Shown here piece after piece: positions 1 to 7,959 of a stretch of DNA of 64,000 nucleotides. A model generated the notes under the pieces. That model had not been told where the DNA came from, made no database searches, and worked only from the letters and a program-made list of their open reading frames with translations. Source of the stretch: Fibrobacter sp. UWB5 (GTDB lineage: Bacteria; Fibrobacterota; Fibrobacteria; Fibrobacterales; Fibrobacteraceae); the NCBI RefSeq assembly GCF_002210295.1, contig NZ_MWQH01000008.1:62001-126000 (forward strand), in the 5' to 3' direction. Numbering within the stretch: position 1 is the first letter of the stretch; each line of letters starts with the position of its first letter. The translations under genes were made by a program, and so were the position numbers.

Positions 1-29
1 GAAACCGATTCTGGAACCTGAAGATTCTA

Positions 30-779
30 ATGGCTAAGACATATATTATAATAGTGGCGATTGCCGCCGTCATTCTCGGCGTATACTTTGCCTTGCCGGA
101 TCGTCACTTTGTCGATTCCGTGTTCCCGCTGCACGATGGCGCCTCTGTCTTTGAATACGACGACAAGGCCGATGGCGGTTCGTCCGAGGTGACGTTTGCG
201 TTGACGGATTCCTCGGCCTCCTTTAGTTGCATGCTCGGTGCCGATACAGCCAAGAGCGCCTGGTGCGGACTTTTGTTGGACCTCAGTCAAGGCGAGAAGG
301 CGGAATACCGCAACTGGACTTTTGTAGATTCGCTCATTTTTGAATTGGAATCTAGCGGAACCGATGAAATCCTTGTGAAAGTTTGGACGTTTGATCCGGA
401 TGTCACCGACATCTCCAAACCGCGTACGTTCCGCCTGCTCATGAAGGAAATTCCGCTGACCAAGGGCCGCCAGCGTATCGCCTTCCCGTTTGAACAGTTC
501 TACACGCCGGACTTTTGGTATGACGACGAACATGTTGATCGTACGTTGAACCGCCGCCATCAAGAAACAGTGGCCCGCGTCGAAATCGCTCCGGGCTGGA
601 ATCAGCCGCGCGGCAAAAAGTTCTCGCTCAAGTTCTATTCCATTACGGCAAAGGGTGTGAGCAATTTTGCCTTTGGCGTCGTGATGTTCTTAATGCTTGG
701 GCTCATGATTGTGGCGATCGGCCGCACGCATTCGTATAACAAGGAACACGAAGAAAAGTCTGCGGAGCCTCGCGCATGA
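30..779 (+). CDS. Membrane-anchored extracytoplasmic protein, partner of next gene
   Basis: A 249-residue protein that I cannot assign to a named family. An N-terminal hydrophobic segment (about residues 5-22) is followed by a roughly 185-residue polar, beta-rich domain. A second hydrophobic segment (about 212-231) and a short charged tail of about 18 residues close the protein. The central domain therefore probably sits in the periplasm between two membrane helices. The following gene has the same plan and shares short patterns such as FDFSDFDSL-like and VDSLIFEL-like segments, so the two look like diverged paralogues. The stop overlaps the next start by four bases, which implies translational coupling. 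Unlike its neighbour it has no DNA-binding tail. A role as co-sensor or modulator of the next gene is inference only. Confidence 0.75.
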   Translation: MAKTYIIIVAIAAVILGVYFALPDRHFVDSVFPLHDGASVFEYDDKADGGSSEVTFALTDSSASFSCMLGADTAKSAWCGLLLDLSQGEKAEYRNWTFVDSLIFELESSGTDEILVKVWTFDPDVTDISKPRTFRLLMKEIPLTKGRQRIAFPFEQFYTPDFWYDDEHVDRTLNRRHQETVARVEIAPGWNQPRGKKFSLKFYSITAKGVSNFAFGVVMFLMLGLMIVAIGRTHSYNKEHEEKSAEPRA

Positions 780-1708
780 AAAAAATCATCATCGCAACAG
801 CTGCGCTTGTAGTTGTTGTCGCCGTATGGATTTGCCTGTTCGTCAAGTTTAGCGCAACTGAACAAATCCTGTTCCCTGGCGGCACGTTCCAGGTGTATGC
901 CGTTTCTGACGCAAATGTGGGCGGATTCTCGACGGTCGAACTTTCCAATCAGGATTCCGTCATTTCTGCCCACGTGAACATTCGCTCGGGCATGGCTTAC
1001 CCGTATGCAGGTGTGGGCGTTAATTTGCTCTCGGTCAATAATCGCCCGGCAAACGGATTCTTCGATTTTTCGGATTTCGATTCGCTCGTCATCGATGTCG
1101 AAACGGTCCGCATGCAGCGAGTGGGCATCAAGATTCTGAATGACGACCCCGTGTACAGTAAAAAGAATGTGTACCAGAGCTATCGCCCGATGGTAGCCCA
1201 GGCGCCTGTGATTGTTCGCGACCGCGTGAGCCGCGCCTCCGTATCGATGCTCGACTTTAAAGTGCCTGAATGGTGGCTTGCCATGCAGGGCCTCGACAAA
1301 GACGATGGCTTGCGCTACATGAACCGCGGCATGTTCTTTGAAATCTGTAACGGCGAAGGAACCATGCTCGGCATCCCCGACGACATCGTGGTGCGCTCGA
1401 TCAAACTCTGGGGCGAAAACCGTACCTTCAAGGCGCTCATGGTTGTGGCGCTCGTGGTCATGGTTTTGGTGTATGCGGGCATTGTTGCGCTGACGGTTCG
1501 CAATTCCGCAGGCCATATTGCTAGCCGCGAAAAGAAACGTGACGAACTGAAAACTCGCATGGCGCAGGCTGCCAAGCTCTTAAAAGAATCGGACCGCTCG
1601 GTTGCCGAAATCGCGCTTGCCGTAGGCGAAAAAAATCCGGCGGCATTCGAAAAAGCTTTCGCCAAAATCTATGGCGTAAAACCTCTGGAATATAAGGCTA
1701 AGAAATGA
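776..1708 (+). CDS. Membrane-tethered protein with C-terminal half AraC HTH
   Basis: A 310-residue protein with an N-terminal membrane segment (about 4-24), an extracytoplasmic beta-rich domain, a second membrane segment (about 218-242) and a cytoplasmic tail of about 65 residues. The tail reads RMAQAAKLLKESDRSVAEIA, then AVGEKNPAAFEKAFAKIYGV and KPLEY. This is the pattern of the second helix-turn-helix of AraC/XylS regulators (LL..T..SI.EIA..VGF.....F...FK...G..P..YR). The first AraC HTH is not evident, so only half of the usual domain of about 100 residues is present. The likely role is a one-component transmembrane regulator that senses something outside the membrane. It overlaps the preceding partner gene and the following permease gene by four bases each, so the three are probably one operon. 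Confidence 0.75.
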   Translation: MKKIIIATAALVVVVAVWICLFVKFSATEQILFPGGTFQVYAVSDANVGGFSTVELSNQDSVISAHVNIRSGMAYPYAGVGVNLLSVNNRPANGFFDFSDFDSLVIDVETVRMQRVGIKILNDDPVYSKKNVYQSYRPMVAQAPVIVRDRVSRASVSMLDFKVPEWWLAMQGLDKDDGLRYMNRGMFFEICNGEGTMLGIPDDIVVRSIKLWGENRTFKALMVVALVVMVLVYAGIVALTVRNSAGHIASREKKRDELKTRMAQAAKLLKESDRSVAEIALAVGEKNPAAFEKAFAKIYGVKPLEYKAKK

Positions 1709-2832
1709 GACGTATTTGGACTGTAGACCGCGTGATGCGGCTTTTGATTATGGCCGCCGGTGTCGGCATTCTACTTTGGGTGCTGCATTATTTGAGTGGC
1801 GTGCTCGCTCCGTTTTTTGCGGCGTTCCTTATCGCCTACATTTTCGATCCGCTGGTTACAAAAATTCAGAACAAGGTCAAGTTTCGCATTGCCGCTGTCA
1901 TAGTGGTGCTTACGCTCATGATTCTTGTGGTGGGTGGAGCCTTGTGGCTTTTTATCCCGATGGTGGTTGGCGAAATCAGGCACTTGGGCGAACTGATTCC
2001 AAAACTGTTTAACGATTCTACATGGGCTGAACGCTTGTCAATGTTCGTGCCGAAAAACTTGTGGCAAGAAATAAAGACGTTCATTTCTTGGAACAAGGTT
2101 GCCGTCGCCATGCAAACTCTCGATTTCTGGAATGCCGCGCAGTCCGTGGCCGGAAAGGTTTTGCCGAGCGCATGGAACGTACTTGCCAAGACTTCTAATT
2201 TGTTTGTATGGCTTTCCGGCGCGATCCTTATCTTTATGTACCTTGTGTTCATCATGCTTGATATGCCTAAGCTTCGCGGCGGTATCAAGAAGCTGTTTCC
2301 GACAAGGTATAAAGAGGGCGCTTCTGATTTTGCAAAGAAGATGGACGTGTTCATGGGTAGCTATTTCCGTGCGCAATCCTTGGTCGCATTGACGGTCGGT
2401 ATTTTGTATGCAATCGGCTTTGGAATCATCGGACTGCCAATGGGAGTCGCCTTTGGCTTGTTCTCTGGCGCACTGAACATGGTGCCGTACTTGCAGCTGG
2501 CGACAATCCCTGTGGCCTTACTGCTAGCGGTGGTCTATGCTCTCGACAAGGGCATGCCGTTCTGGGAAGTTGCTTTGCTTGTGAGCGCTGTTTACTTGAT
2601 TGTGCAAATCATTGAAGACATGTTCTTGGTGCCAAAGATTGTCGGATCGTCGATGGATTTGCCGCCCGTAGGCATTCTCCTTTCGCTTTCTATCTGGGGA
2701 AAGCTGCTTGGTTTCCTCGGCTTGATCGTTGCGATTCCATTCACTTGTTTGTGTCTGGTGTATTTAGACAAAATTCAGAAGAAAGCAGACACGATTGTAG
2801 AGTCGGAAGGCGAACCACCGCCCGAGGCTTGA
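1705..2832 (+). CDS. AI-2E/PerM family transporter
   Basis: A 375-residue polytopic membrane protein of the AI-2E family transporter/PerM type (family length 340-380). It shows the expected layout: an N-terminal pair of helices with an FFAAFLIAYIFDPLV stretch, a long soluble excursion (about 90-150), then a C-terminal bundle. That bundle has glycine-rich GFGIIGLPMGVAFGLFSGAL and a conserved block with VQIIEDMFLVPKIVG and PPVGILLSL, typical of the family signature. Substrates vary within the family (autoinducer-2 export, Na+/H+ exchange, unknown), so none is assigned. Its start overlaps the stop of the half-AraC gene (ATGA), so it may be the target or effector of that regulator pair. Confidence 0.88.
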   Translation: MRRIWTVDRVMRLLIMAAGVGILLWVLHYLSGVLAPFFAAFLIAYIFDPLVTKIQNKVKFRIAAVIVVLTLMILVVGGALWLFIPMVVGEIRHLGELIPKLFNDSTWAERLSMFVPKNLWQEIKTFISWNKVAVAMQTLDFWNAAQSVAGKVLPSAWNVLAKTSNLFVWLSGAILIFMYLVFIMLDMPKLRGGIKKLFPTRYKEGASDFAKKMDVFMGSYFRAQSLVALTVGILYAIGFGIIGLPMGVAFGLFSGALNMVPYLQLATIPVALLLAVVYALDKGMPFWEVALLVSAVYLIVQIIEDMFLVPKIVGSSMDLPPVGILLSLSIWGKLLGFLGLIVAIPFTCLCLVYLDKIQKKADTIVESEGEPPPEA

Positions 2833-2938
2833 TTTTATAAGGATTTTTCAAAAATTTTTCAAAAAAAGTGTGCCGCGACGCAAAAAAAAAAGTATAATAT
2901 CACTATAAAATTCTTAACCTACTCAAGGAGTTAATAAA

Positions 2939-3241
2939 ATGAATAAGCAAGATCTCATCGACGCCATCCTCGCTAACAAGGAAGCTGGCATTGAATCCAA
3001 GGCTGCCGCTGGCCGCGCTGTTGACGCCGTTCTCGACGGTATCACCGCTGGTATCAAGAAGGACGGTCTCGTTCAGTTGATCGGTTTCGGTACCTTCACT
3101 GTTAAGGAACGTGCTGCACGTACCGGCCGCAACCCGCAGACTGGTGCTACGATCAAGATCAAGGCTTCCAAGACTGTTTCCTTCAAGGTCGGCGCTGGCC
3201 TCAAGGAAACCGCTAAGAAGACCAAGGTTGCTAAGAAGTAA
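2939..3241 (+). CDS. hup: DNA-binding protein HU
   Basis: A 100-residue bacterial histone-like protein. HU/IHF proteins dimerise and bend DNA non-specifically, compacting the nucleoid. The start MNKQDLIDAI, the helix-rich first 45 residues, GFGTFTVKERAARTGRNPQT (the beta-arm entry with the RNPQTG motif carrying the intercalating proline) and the Lys-rich end all match HU. The C-terminus has a short Ala/Lys extension (KETAKKTKVAKK). An AAGGAG ribosome-binding site lies eight bases before the ATG. The gene stands alone, with a strong terminator just downstream and a possible -10 (TATAAT near 2893) upstream. The codon choice looks strongly biased, as expected of an abundant protein. Confidence 0.96.
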   Translation: MNKQDLIDAILANKEAGIESKAAAGRAVDAVLDGITAGIKKDGLVQLIGFGTFTVKERAARTGRNPQTGATIKIKASKTVSFKVGAGLKETAKKTKVAKK

Positions 3242-3266
3242 TTTTGCTCTAAAGCGATTTGCTTTT

Positions 3267-3297
3267 GCACTCGGGACTCCCGGGTGCTTTTTTTATT
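3267..3297 (+). terminator. Terminator of the HU gene
   Basis: GCACTCGGG, loop ACT, CCCGGGTGC (one G-T pair), followed by seven T. It lies 25 bases after the HU stop. Confidence 0.9.
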
Positions 3298-3341
3298 AGG
3301 TGTTCAAAACCGCGGCGCTCGCCTTTTGCATCGCCTTTTAT

Positions 3342-3349
3342 TATATTTA
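3342..3349 (+). promoter_or_regulatory. Candidate -7 box (TATATTTA)
   Basis: TATATTTA resembles the TAnnTTTG box seen before several genes here. It lies about 40 bases before the small lipoprotein start. No clear TTG lies 20 bases upstream. Confidence 0.4.
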
Positions 3350-3388
3350 ATTGTAAGGTGTTGAATATCAATTAATTAGCGAGGTTTT

Positions 3389-3562
3389 ATGATTCGCAAA
3401 TTTATCGGTTTCGTCTCGATTTTGGCCGTTGCGCTCGCTTTTGCGGGTTGCGGTACCGCAAGTTCTGATGCAGATGACCACTGCACTGTGGACCCGAACG
3501 CAGCAGATTGCGCAAACGAAGAACCGGATGAACCTGCTGGTGATCCTGCCGGCGAACCGTAA
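3389..3562 (+). CDS. Small lipoprotein (57 aa), Asp/Glu/Pro-rich
   Basis: A short reading frame encoding 57 residues. It begins MIRKFIGFVSILAVALAFAG and has a lipobox AFAGC, so it is predicted to be lipidated at Cys22 and exported. The mature part of about 36 residues is acidic and proline-rich (ending DEPAGDPAGEP) with two further cysteines (HCTVDPNAADC). I recognise no family. A TATATTTA box lies about 40 bases upstream and GAGG stands close before the ATG. It is too short for most gene callers. The signal peptide, lipobox and clean stop make a real gene more likely than chance, but the function is unknown. Confidence 0.6.
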   Translation: MIRKFIGFVSILAVALAFAGCGTASSDADDHCTVDPNAADCANEEPDEPAGDPAGEP

Positions 3563-3595
3563 GCCGAAATAATTTTTCATTTTTTGGTTTTTGCC

Positions 3596-3626
3596 TTGAA
3601 AGCGTTACATTTTTTGTCTATATTTG
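3596..3626 (+). promoter_or_regulatory. Promoter of the carB leader (TTG-N20-TATATTTG)
   Basis: TTG at 3596-3598, a 20-base spacer, then TATATTTG at 3619-3626. This matches the Bacteroidota-type -33/-7 promoter layout. It predicts transcription starting near 3631, giving carB a leader of about 200 nt. Confidence 0.65.
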
Positions 3627-3630
3627 CGCA

Positions 3631-3833
3631 AGTTTAAACCTTGAGCAATTTAGACAGGAAGATGAACAAAAATCTTGCAATGTCGAAGCCCCAGAGCTGC
3701 GAGACCTGCGCAATCCACTGCGCAACTGCAACGGGTTTTTCCAAGGTTGATAATTTTTCTGATTTTATTTTTGTCGAGCCGTTTGGTTCGACATTTTTTT
3801 TAGGATTTAATTAATACAAACGGAGAAAACAAA
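3631..3833 (+). promoter_or_regulatory. carB leader, candidate transcription attenuator
   Basis: A roughly 200-nt stretch between the promoter and the carB start. It contains an intrinsic terminator (3773-3801) ahead of the gene. An upstream segment, AATGTCGAAGCC (3679-3690), is nearly the same as the 5' arm of that terminator and can pair with its 3' arm (GGTTCGACATT). A short frame at 3662-3814 (50 residues, with three Cys in SCETCAIHC) could be translated but runs through the terminator. It has no Arg run that would mark a classic leader peptide. Attenuation of carB by pyrimidines or arginine is a reasonable inference; the signal is not visible. Confidence 0.5.
3773..3801 (+). terminator. 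Terminator inside the carB leader
   Basis: GTCGAGCC, loop GTTT, GGTTCGAC (one G-T pair), then ATTTTTTTT. It is placed between the promoter and carB, 32 bases before the start codon. Confidence 0.75.
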
Positions 3834-6800
3834 ATGAAGATTGAAGGCATCGACAAAGTCCTTATCATCGGTTCTGGCCCGATCGTGATCGGTCAGGCTT
3901 GCGAATTCGACTATTCCGGCACCCAGGCTTGCAAGGCCCTGCGCGAACAGGGTTACAAGATTGTGCTCGTGAACTCCAACCCGGCTACCATCATGACCGA
4001 CCCGGTCATGGCCGATGCCACCTACATCGAACCGCTGAACGTCGCCCGCCTCACCCAGATTATCGAAAAGGAACGCCCGCAGGCCCTCCTCCCGAACTTG
4101 GGCGGTCAGACTGGCCTGAACCTCGCCTCTGCTCTGAGCAAGGCCGGCGTGCTGGACAAGTACGGCGTGAAGGTCATCGGTGTGAACCTCGACGCTATCG
4201 AACGCGGCGAAGACCGTGAAATCTTCAAGGAAACCATGCAGAAACTCGGCATCGACACCCCGCGCTCCGGCATTTGCCACTCTGTGGAAGAAGCCGAAAA
4301 GATCGTTGCTGAAATCGGCTACCCGGTGGTGGTTCGCCCGGCATACACCATGGGTGGTGCAGGCGGCGGTTTCTGCTACAATGTGGAAGAACTCCGCACC
4401 ATTTGCTCCAACGGTCTTGAACTCTCCATGACGCACCAGTGCCTCATCGAAGAATCCATCCTCGGTTGGGAAGAACTCGAAGTTGAAGTGGTTCGCGATT
4501 CCAAGAACCAGATGATCGCCATCTGCTTCATCGAAAACATCGACCCGGTGGGCGTGCATACCGGCGACTCCTTCTGTGCCGCCCCGTTCCTCACCATCGA
4601 CAAGAAGCTCGAAGAAGAACTGAAGGAAAAGGCCTTCAAGATTGTGGAATCCATCGGCGTGATTGGCGGTACCAACGTGCAGTTCGCTCACGACCCGAAG
4701 ACCGGCCGCGTGGTGATTATCGAAATCAACCCGCGTACCAGCCGCTCTTCCGCTCTCGCTTCCAAGGCTACCGGCTTCCCGATCGCCCTCATTTCTGCAA
4801 AGCTCGCCGCAGGCCTTACCCTCGACCAGATTCCGTACTGGCGCGACGGAAGCCTCGAAAAGTACACCCCGAGCGGTGACTACGTGGTGCTCAAGTTCGC
4901 TCGCTGGGCATTCGAAAAGTTCCGCGGCGTCGATGACTGCCTCGGCACCCAGATGAAGGCCGTGGGCGAAGTCATGGCTATCGGCAAGACCTACAAGGAA
5001 ACCCTCCAGAAGGCTATCCGCGGCCTCGAAAACGGTCGCTCCGGCCTCGGCTTTGCGAAGGACTTCAACAAGAAGAGCAAGGAAGAACTCCTTGAAATGA
5101 TGAAGACCGCTTCTTCCGAACGCCACTTCCAGATGTACGAAGCCATCCGTAAGGGTGCTACCGACGAAGAAATCTTCGCCGCCACCTACGAAAAGGCCTA
5201 CTTCGTGCAGCAGATGCGCGAACTCGTGGAACTCGAAGAAGAAATGCTCAAGACTCCGGGCCGCCTGCCTTCTGACGAACTCCTCATCAAGGCCAAGAAG
5301 GACGGCTTCAGCGACAAGTACATCGCTAAGATTCTCGGCATCCGCGAAAAGGACGTGCGCAAGAAGCGTACGGAACTCGGCGTGGTCGAAGGCTGGTGCG
5401 CAGTGCCGGTGAGCGGCGTGAAGGACCAGTACTACTACTACAGCACCTACAACTGCAAGGACGAATCTACCGCTTCCAACAACCCGAAGAAGATCATGAT
5501 TCTCGGCGGTGGCCCGAACAGAATCGGCCAGGGTATCGAATTCGACTACTGCTGCTGCCACGCTGCCATGGCCCTCCGCGAAATGGGTTACGAAACCATC
5601 ATGGTCAACTGCAACCCTGAAACGGTTTCTACCGACTACGATACCAGCGACAAGCTGTACTTCGAACCGGTCAGCCTCGAAGACGTTCTCCAGATTTACC
5701 ACAAGGAAAAGCCGGCTGGCGTGATCGTGCAGTTCGGTGGTCAGACTCCGCTGAACATCGCCCGCGCCCTCTCCGACGAAGGCGTCAAGATTCTCGGTAC
5801 GAGCATCGACTCCATCGATATCGCTGAAGACCGCGACCTGTTCCGCAAGATGATGGATCAGCTCGGCATCCCGATGCCGGAAAGCGGCATGGCCACGAAC
5901 ATCGACGAAGCCCTCGCTTGCGTCAAGCAGATCGGTGGCTACCCGGTGATGATCCGCCCGAGCTTCGTGCTTGGCGGCCGCGGCATGGAAGTCATCTACG
6001 ATGAAAACATGCTCCGCGAATACGTTGCCAAGGCTGTCGGCGTGACCCCGGATCGTCCGCTCCTCATCGACCGCTTCCTCCACAACGCTCTCGAATGCGA
6101 AGCTGACGCCCTCTCTGACGGCGAACACGTTTACATCCCGTCCGTGATGGAACACGTGGAACTTGCCGGTGTCCACTCCGGTGACTCCGCTTGCATTATC
6201 CCGCCGGTAACCATCACGAAGGAAAACTTGGCAACCATCAAGGATTACACCAGGAAGATTGCTGAAGCCCTCCACGTTTGCGGCCTCATGAACATGCAGT
6301 ACGCCATCGAAGACGGCAAGGTGTTCGTTCTCGAAGCCAACCCGCGCGCCTCCCGTACGGTGCCTCTGGTCTCCAAGGTCTGTAACACGCAGATGGCCCG
6401 CCTTGCGACCCGCCTGATGCTCGGTGCCAAGCTCGAAGACTTGAAGCTCAAGGACAAGAAGTTCAACCACCACGGTGCCAAGGAAGCGGTGTTCCCGTTC
6501 GACAAGTTCCCGAAGGTGGACCCGGTTCTCGGCCCCGAAATGCGCTCCACCGGCGAAGTCCTCGGCCTTTCCGACGACTACGCCCTCGCTTACTACAAGA
6601 GCCAGGAAGCCGCAGGTTCCTTCCTCCCGTCCGAAGGCGCTGTGCTCATCAGCCTTTCTGACAAGGTGAACCTCTCCGAACAGGCGATTGAAATCGGTAA
6701 GGAATTCCAGAAGCTCGGCTTCAAGATTTACGCTACCGAAGGTACCGCCAAGTTCTACGAAGCCGCCGGTGTCAAGTGCGAAGTGGTGAACAAGATCGCT

Positions 6801-7052
6801 GAAGGCCGCCCGAACGTTCTCGATATCATCCTGAACAAGCAGGTGAACCTCATCATCAACACGCCGTGGGCAAAGCGCGACGCCATCAAGGACGAAAGCG
6901 CTATCCGCAAGGCCGCCATTAAGTACAAGGTTCCGTACATCACGACCCTCGCCGGTGCTTACAACACCGTGAAGGGCATCGCCGCTGCCCGCAACGGCCA
7001 CGGCGCTGTGAAGAGCCTCCAGGAATACCACGCTTCTATTGAAGAAGTGTAG
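3834..7052 (+). CDS. carB: Carbamoyl-phosphate synthase large subunit
   Basis: At 1072 residues this is full length for CarB. It makes carbamoyl phosphate from bicarbonate, ammonia (from the CarA glutaminase subunit) and two ATP, for arginine and pyrimidine synthesis. Two homologous ATP-grasp halves are visible. The first starts VLIIGSGPIVIGQACEFDYS and the second IMILGGGPNRIGQGIEFDYC (about residue 556). Each half has its ATP-grasp core (EINPRTSRSSALASKATGFP; EANPRASRTVPLVSKV). The C-terminal allosteric MGS-like domain (about 935-1072) carries the GTAKFY and NTPWA motifs. CarA is not in the window. The gene is monocistronic with its own terminator and an attenuator-like leader. ArgF, which consumes the product, lies 3.5 kb downstream on the other strand. 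Confidence 0.98.
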   Translation: MKIEGIDKVLIIGSGPIVIGQACEFDYSGTQACKALREQGYKIVLVNSNPATIMTDPVMADATYIEPLNVARLTQIIEKERPQALLPNLGGQTGLNLASALSKAGVLDKYGVKVIGVNLDAIERGEDREIFKETMQKLGIDTPRSGICHSVEEAEKIVAEIGYPVVVRPAYTMGGAGGGFCYNVEELRTICSNGLELSMTHQCLIEESILGWEELEVEVVRDSKNQMIAICFIENIDPVGVHTGDSFCAAPFLTIDKKLEEELKEKAFKIVESIGVIGGTNVQFAHDPKTGRVVIIEINPRTSRSSALASKATGFPIALISAKLAAGLTLDQIPYWRDGSLEKYTPSGDYVVLKFARWAFEKFRGVDDCLGTQMKAVGEVMAIGKTYKETLQKAIRGLENGRSGLGFAKDFNKKSKEELLEMMKTASSERHFQMYEAIRKGATDEEIFAATYEKAYFVQQMRELVELEEEMLKTPGRLPSDELLIKAKKDGFSDKYIAKILGIREKDVRKKRTELGVVEGWCAVPVSGVKDQYYYYSTYNCKDESTASNNPKKIMILGGGPNRIGQGIEFDYCCCHAAMALREMGYETIMVNCNPETVSTDYDTSDKLYFEPVSLEDVLQIYHKEKPAGVIVQFGGQTPLNIARALSDEGVKILGTSIDSIDIAEDRDLFRKMMDQLGIPMPESGMATNIDEALACVKQIGGYPVMIRPSFVLGGRGMEVIYDENMLREYVAKAVGVTPDRPLLIDRFLHNALECEADALSDGEHVYIPSVMEHVELAGVHSGDSACIIPPVTITKENLATIKDYTRKIAEALHVCGLMNMQYAIEDGKVFVLEANPRASRTVPLVSKVCNTQMARLATRLMLGAKLEDLKLKDKKFNHHGAKEAVFPFDKFPKVDPVLGPEMRSTGEVLGLSDDYALAYYKSQEAAGSFLPSEGAVLISLSDKVNLSEQAIEIGKEFQKLGFKIYATEGTAKFYEAAGVKCEVVNKIAEGRPNVLDIILNKQVNLIINTPWAKRDAIKDESAIRKAAIKYKVPYITTLAGAYNTVKGIAAARNGHGAVKSLQEYHASIEEV

Positions 7053-7076
7053 TCTCCTTCAATCCTAAAAATATTA

Positions 7077-7113
7077 CACCTCGTCGCCAAAAGCGGCGGG
7101 GTGTTTTCTTTTG
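7077..7113 (+). terminator. Terminator of carB
   Basis: CACCTCGTCGC, loop CAAAA, GCGGCGGGGTG (with G-T pairs), followed by TTTTCTTTT. Confidence 0.88.
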
Positions 7114-7127
7114 TTTGCAAGGAAATT

Positions 7128-7135
7128 TATATTTG
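7128..7135 (+). promoter_or_regulatory. TATATTTG -7 box next to start codon
   Basis: TATATTTG ends five bases before the ATG at 7141, so transcription should begin at or next to the start codon. The -33 position lacks a clear TTG. Confidence 0.55.
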
Positions 7136-7140
7136 CCACC

Positions 7141-7944
7141 ATGAATCATTTGATTGCTAGAAGAATCTTTGCTTTGCTCGCTATGGCGGCATTTATGCTC
7201 TCTTTTACGGGGTGCGCTGTCACTTCTTCTGGAAACATGCTGGGGGAGGCGGCGGTTCTCAAGTATTCGAAAGGGGATAACAAATACCGCTTTATTGACG
7301 TGGGGATAATGTCGGTGTCATCAGACGACGATCATATGATTTCTTCTCCGCATTATAGCACTACGGTGGGAGGCTTTTCGGCCAAGGCGAACTTTAACCT
7401 TTGTTCGTTTGATTATTCGCTCGCGGGGCAAAAAGGAGGCCTGTTCCTGTCTGTTCCGGTAACGATCCCGATGGATGTCGGCTTTAGGCCGAGTTTTGTG
7501 CAGTGGGTTGGCCCGTTCTATTTGGGGGCGGGAGCCTCTTTTGTGGGCGGCTATTATTCCAACAAGCAGAAAGAATACTATGATTCCGAAGTGAGAAATC
7601 CGAAGGGACGCTTTGATGGATTTATCCTGTACAATGTTGGTGGGGGCGCCCTATTCAATCTAGGCGAATCGTTTGCGCTGGGAGCCTATGCGAATTACGA
7701 AAGAATGGCCTTGAATAGTGGTGGCTCTACGGTGGAAAACTATGACCCGATGCCGATAATTTGGGGCGATGGACATGAAAACTATCCGGCCTATGCATTC
7801 CGTAAAAACGTAATGACTCTGGGGGTGAACGCCTTTTTCGATTTGAAGAAACCGTTTGGTTTTTATATGGAGTACAGCCCGGAATCCTTGATGTATAATG
7901 ACGGCTGGTCGAAATTCAGTTGGGGCGCCATCATTCTCTATTGA
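7141..7944 (+). CDS. Outer-membrane lipoprotein, beta-barrel-like
   Basis: A 267-residue protein without a family I can name. The N-terminus MNHLIARRIFALLAMAAFML with lipobox SFTGC predicts lipidation near Cys25. The mature part alternates Gly/aromatic and polar residues (GPFYLGAGASFVGGYYSN, GGGALFNLGESFALGAYANY) and ends in IILY. This is the look of antiparallel outer-membrane strands. ATG 7141 is preferred over an upstream TTG because it starts the signal peptide and follows a TATATTTG box by five bases, which also suggests a leaderless mRNA. The next two genes (7960, 8790) follow closely and are also exported, so the three probably form a surface operon. Confidence 0.7.
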   Translation: MNHLIARRIFALLAMAAFMLSFTGCAVTSSGNMLGEAAVLKYSKGDNKYRFIDVGIMSVSSDDDHMISSPHYSTTVGGFSAKANFNLCSFDYSLAGQKGGLFLSVPVTIPMDVGFRPSFVQWVGPFYLGAGASFVGGYYSNKQKEYYDSEVRNPKGRFDGFILYNVGGGALFNLGESFALGAYANYERMALNSGGSTVENYDPMPIIWGDGHENYPAYAFRKNVMTLGVNAFFDLKKPFGFYMEYSPESLMYNDGWSKFSWGAIILY

Positions 7945-7959
7945 TGAATTGAAGCATTT

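Noticed and set aside
3662-3814. 50-codon frame in the carB leader as a true gene
   Set aside because: It reads through an intrinsic terminator and has no clear signal or family. It is kept only as part of the leader entry.
3807-7031. Open frame of 1074 codons antisense to carB
   Set aside because: It mirrors carB codon bias (GAA/AAG/GGC on the coding strand) and shows no motif, signal or ribosome-binding site. carB is certain.
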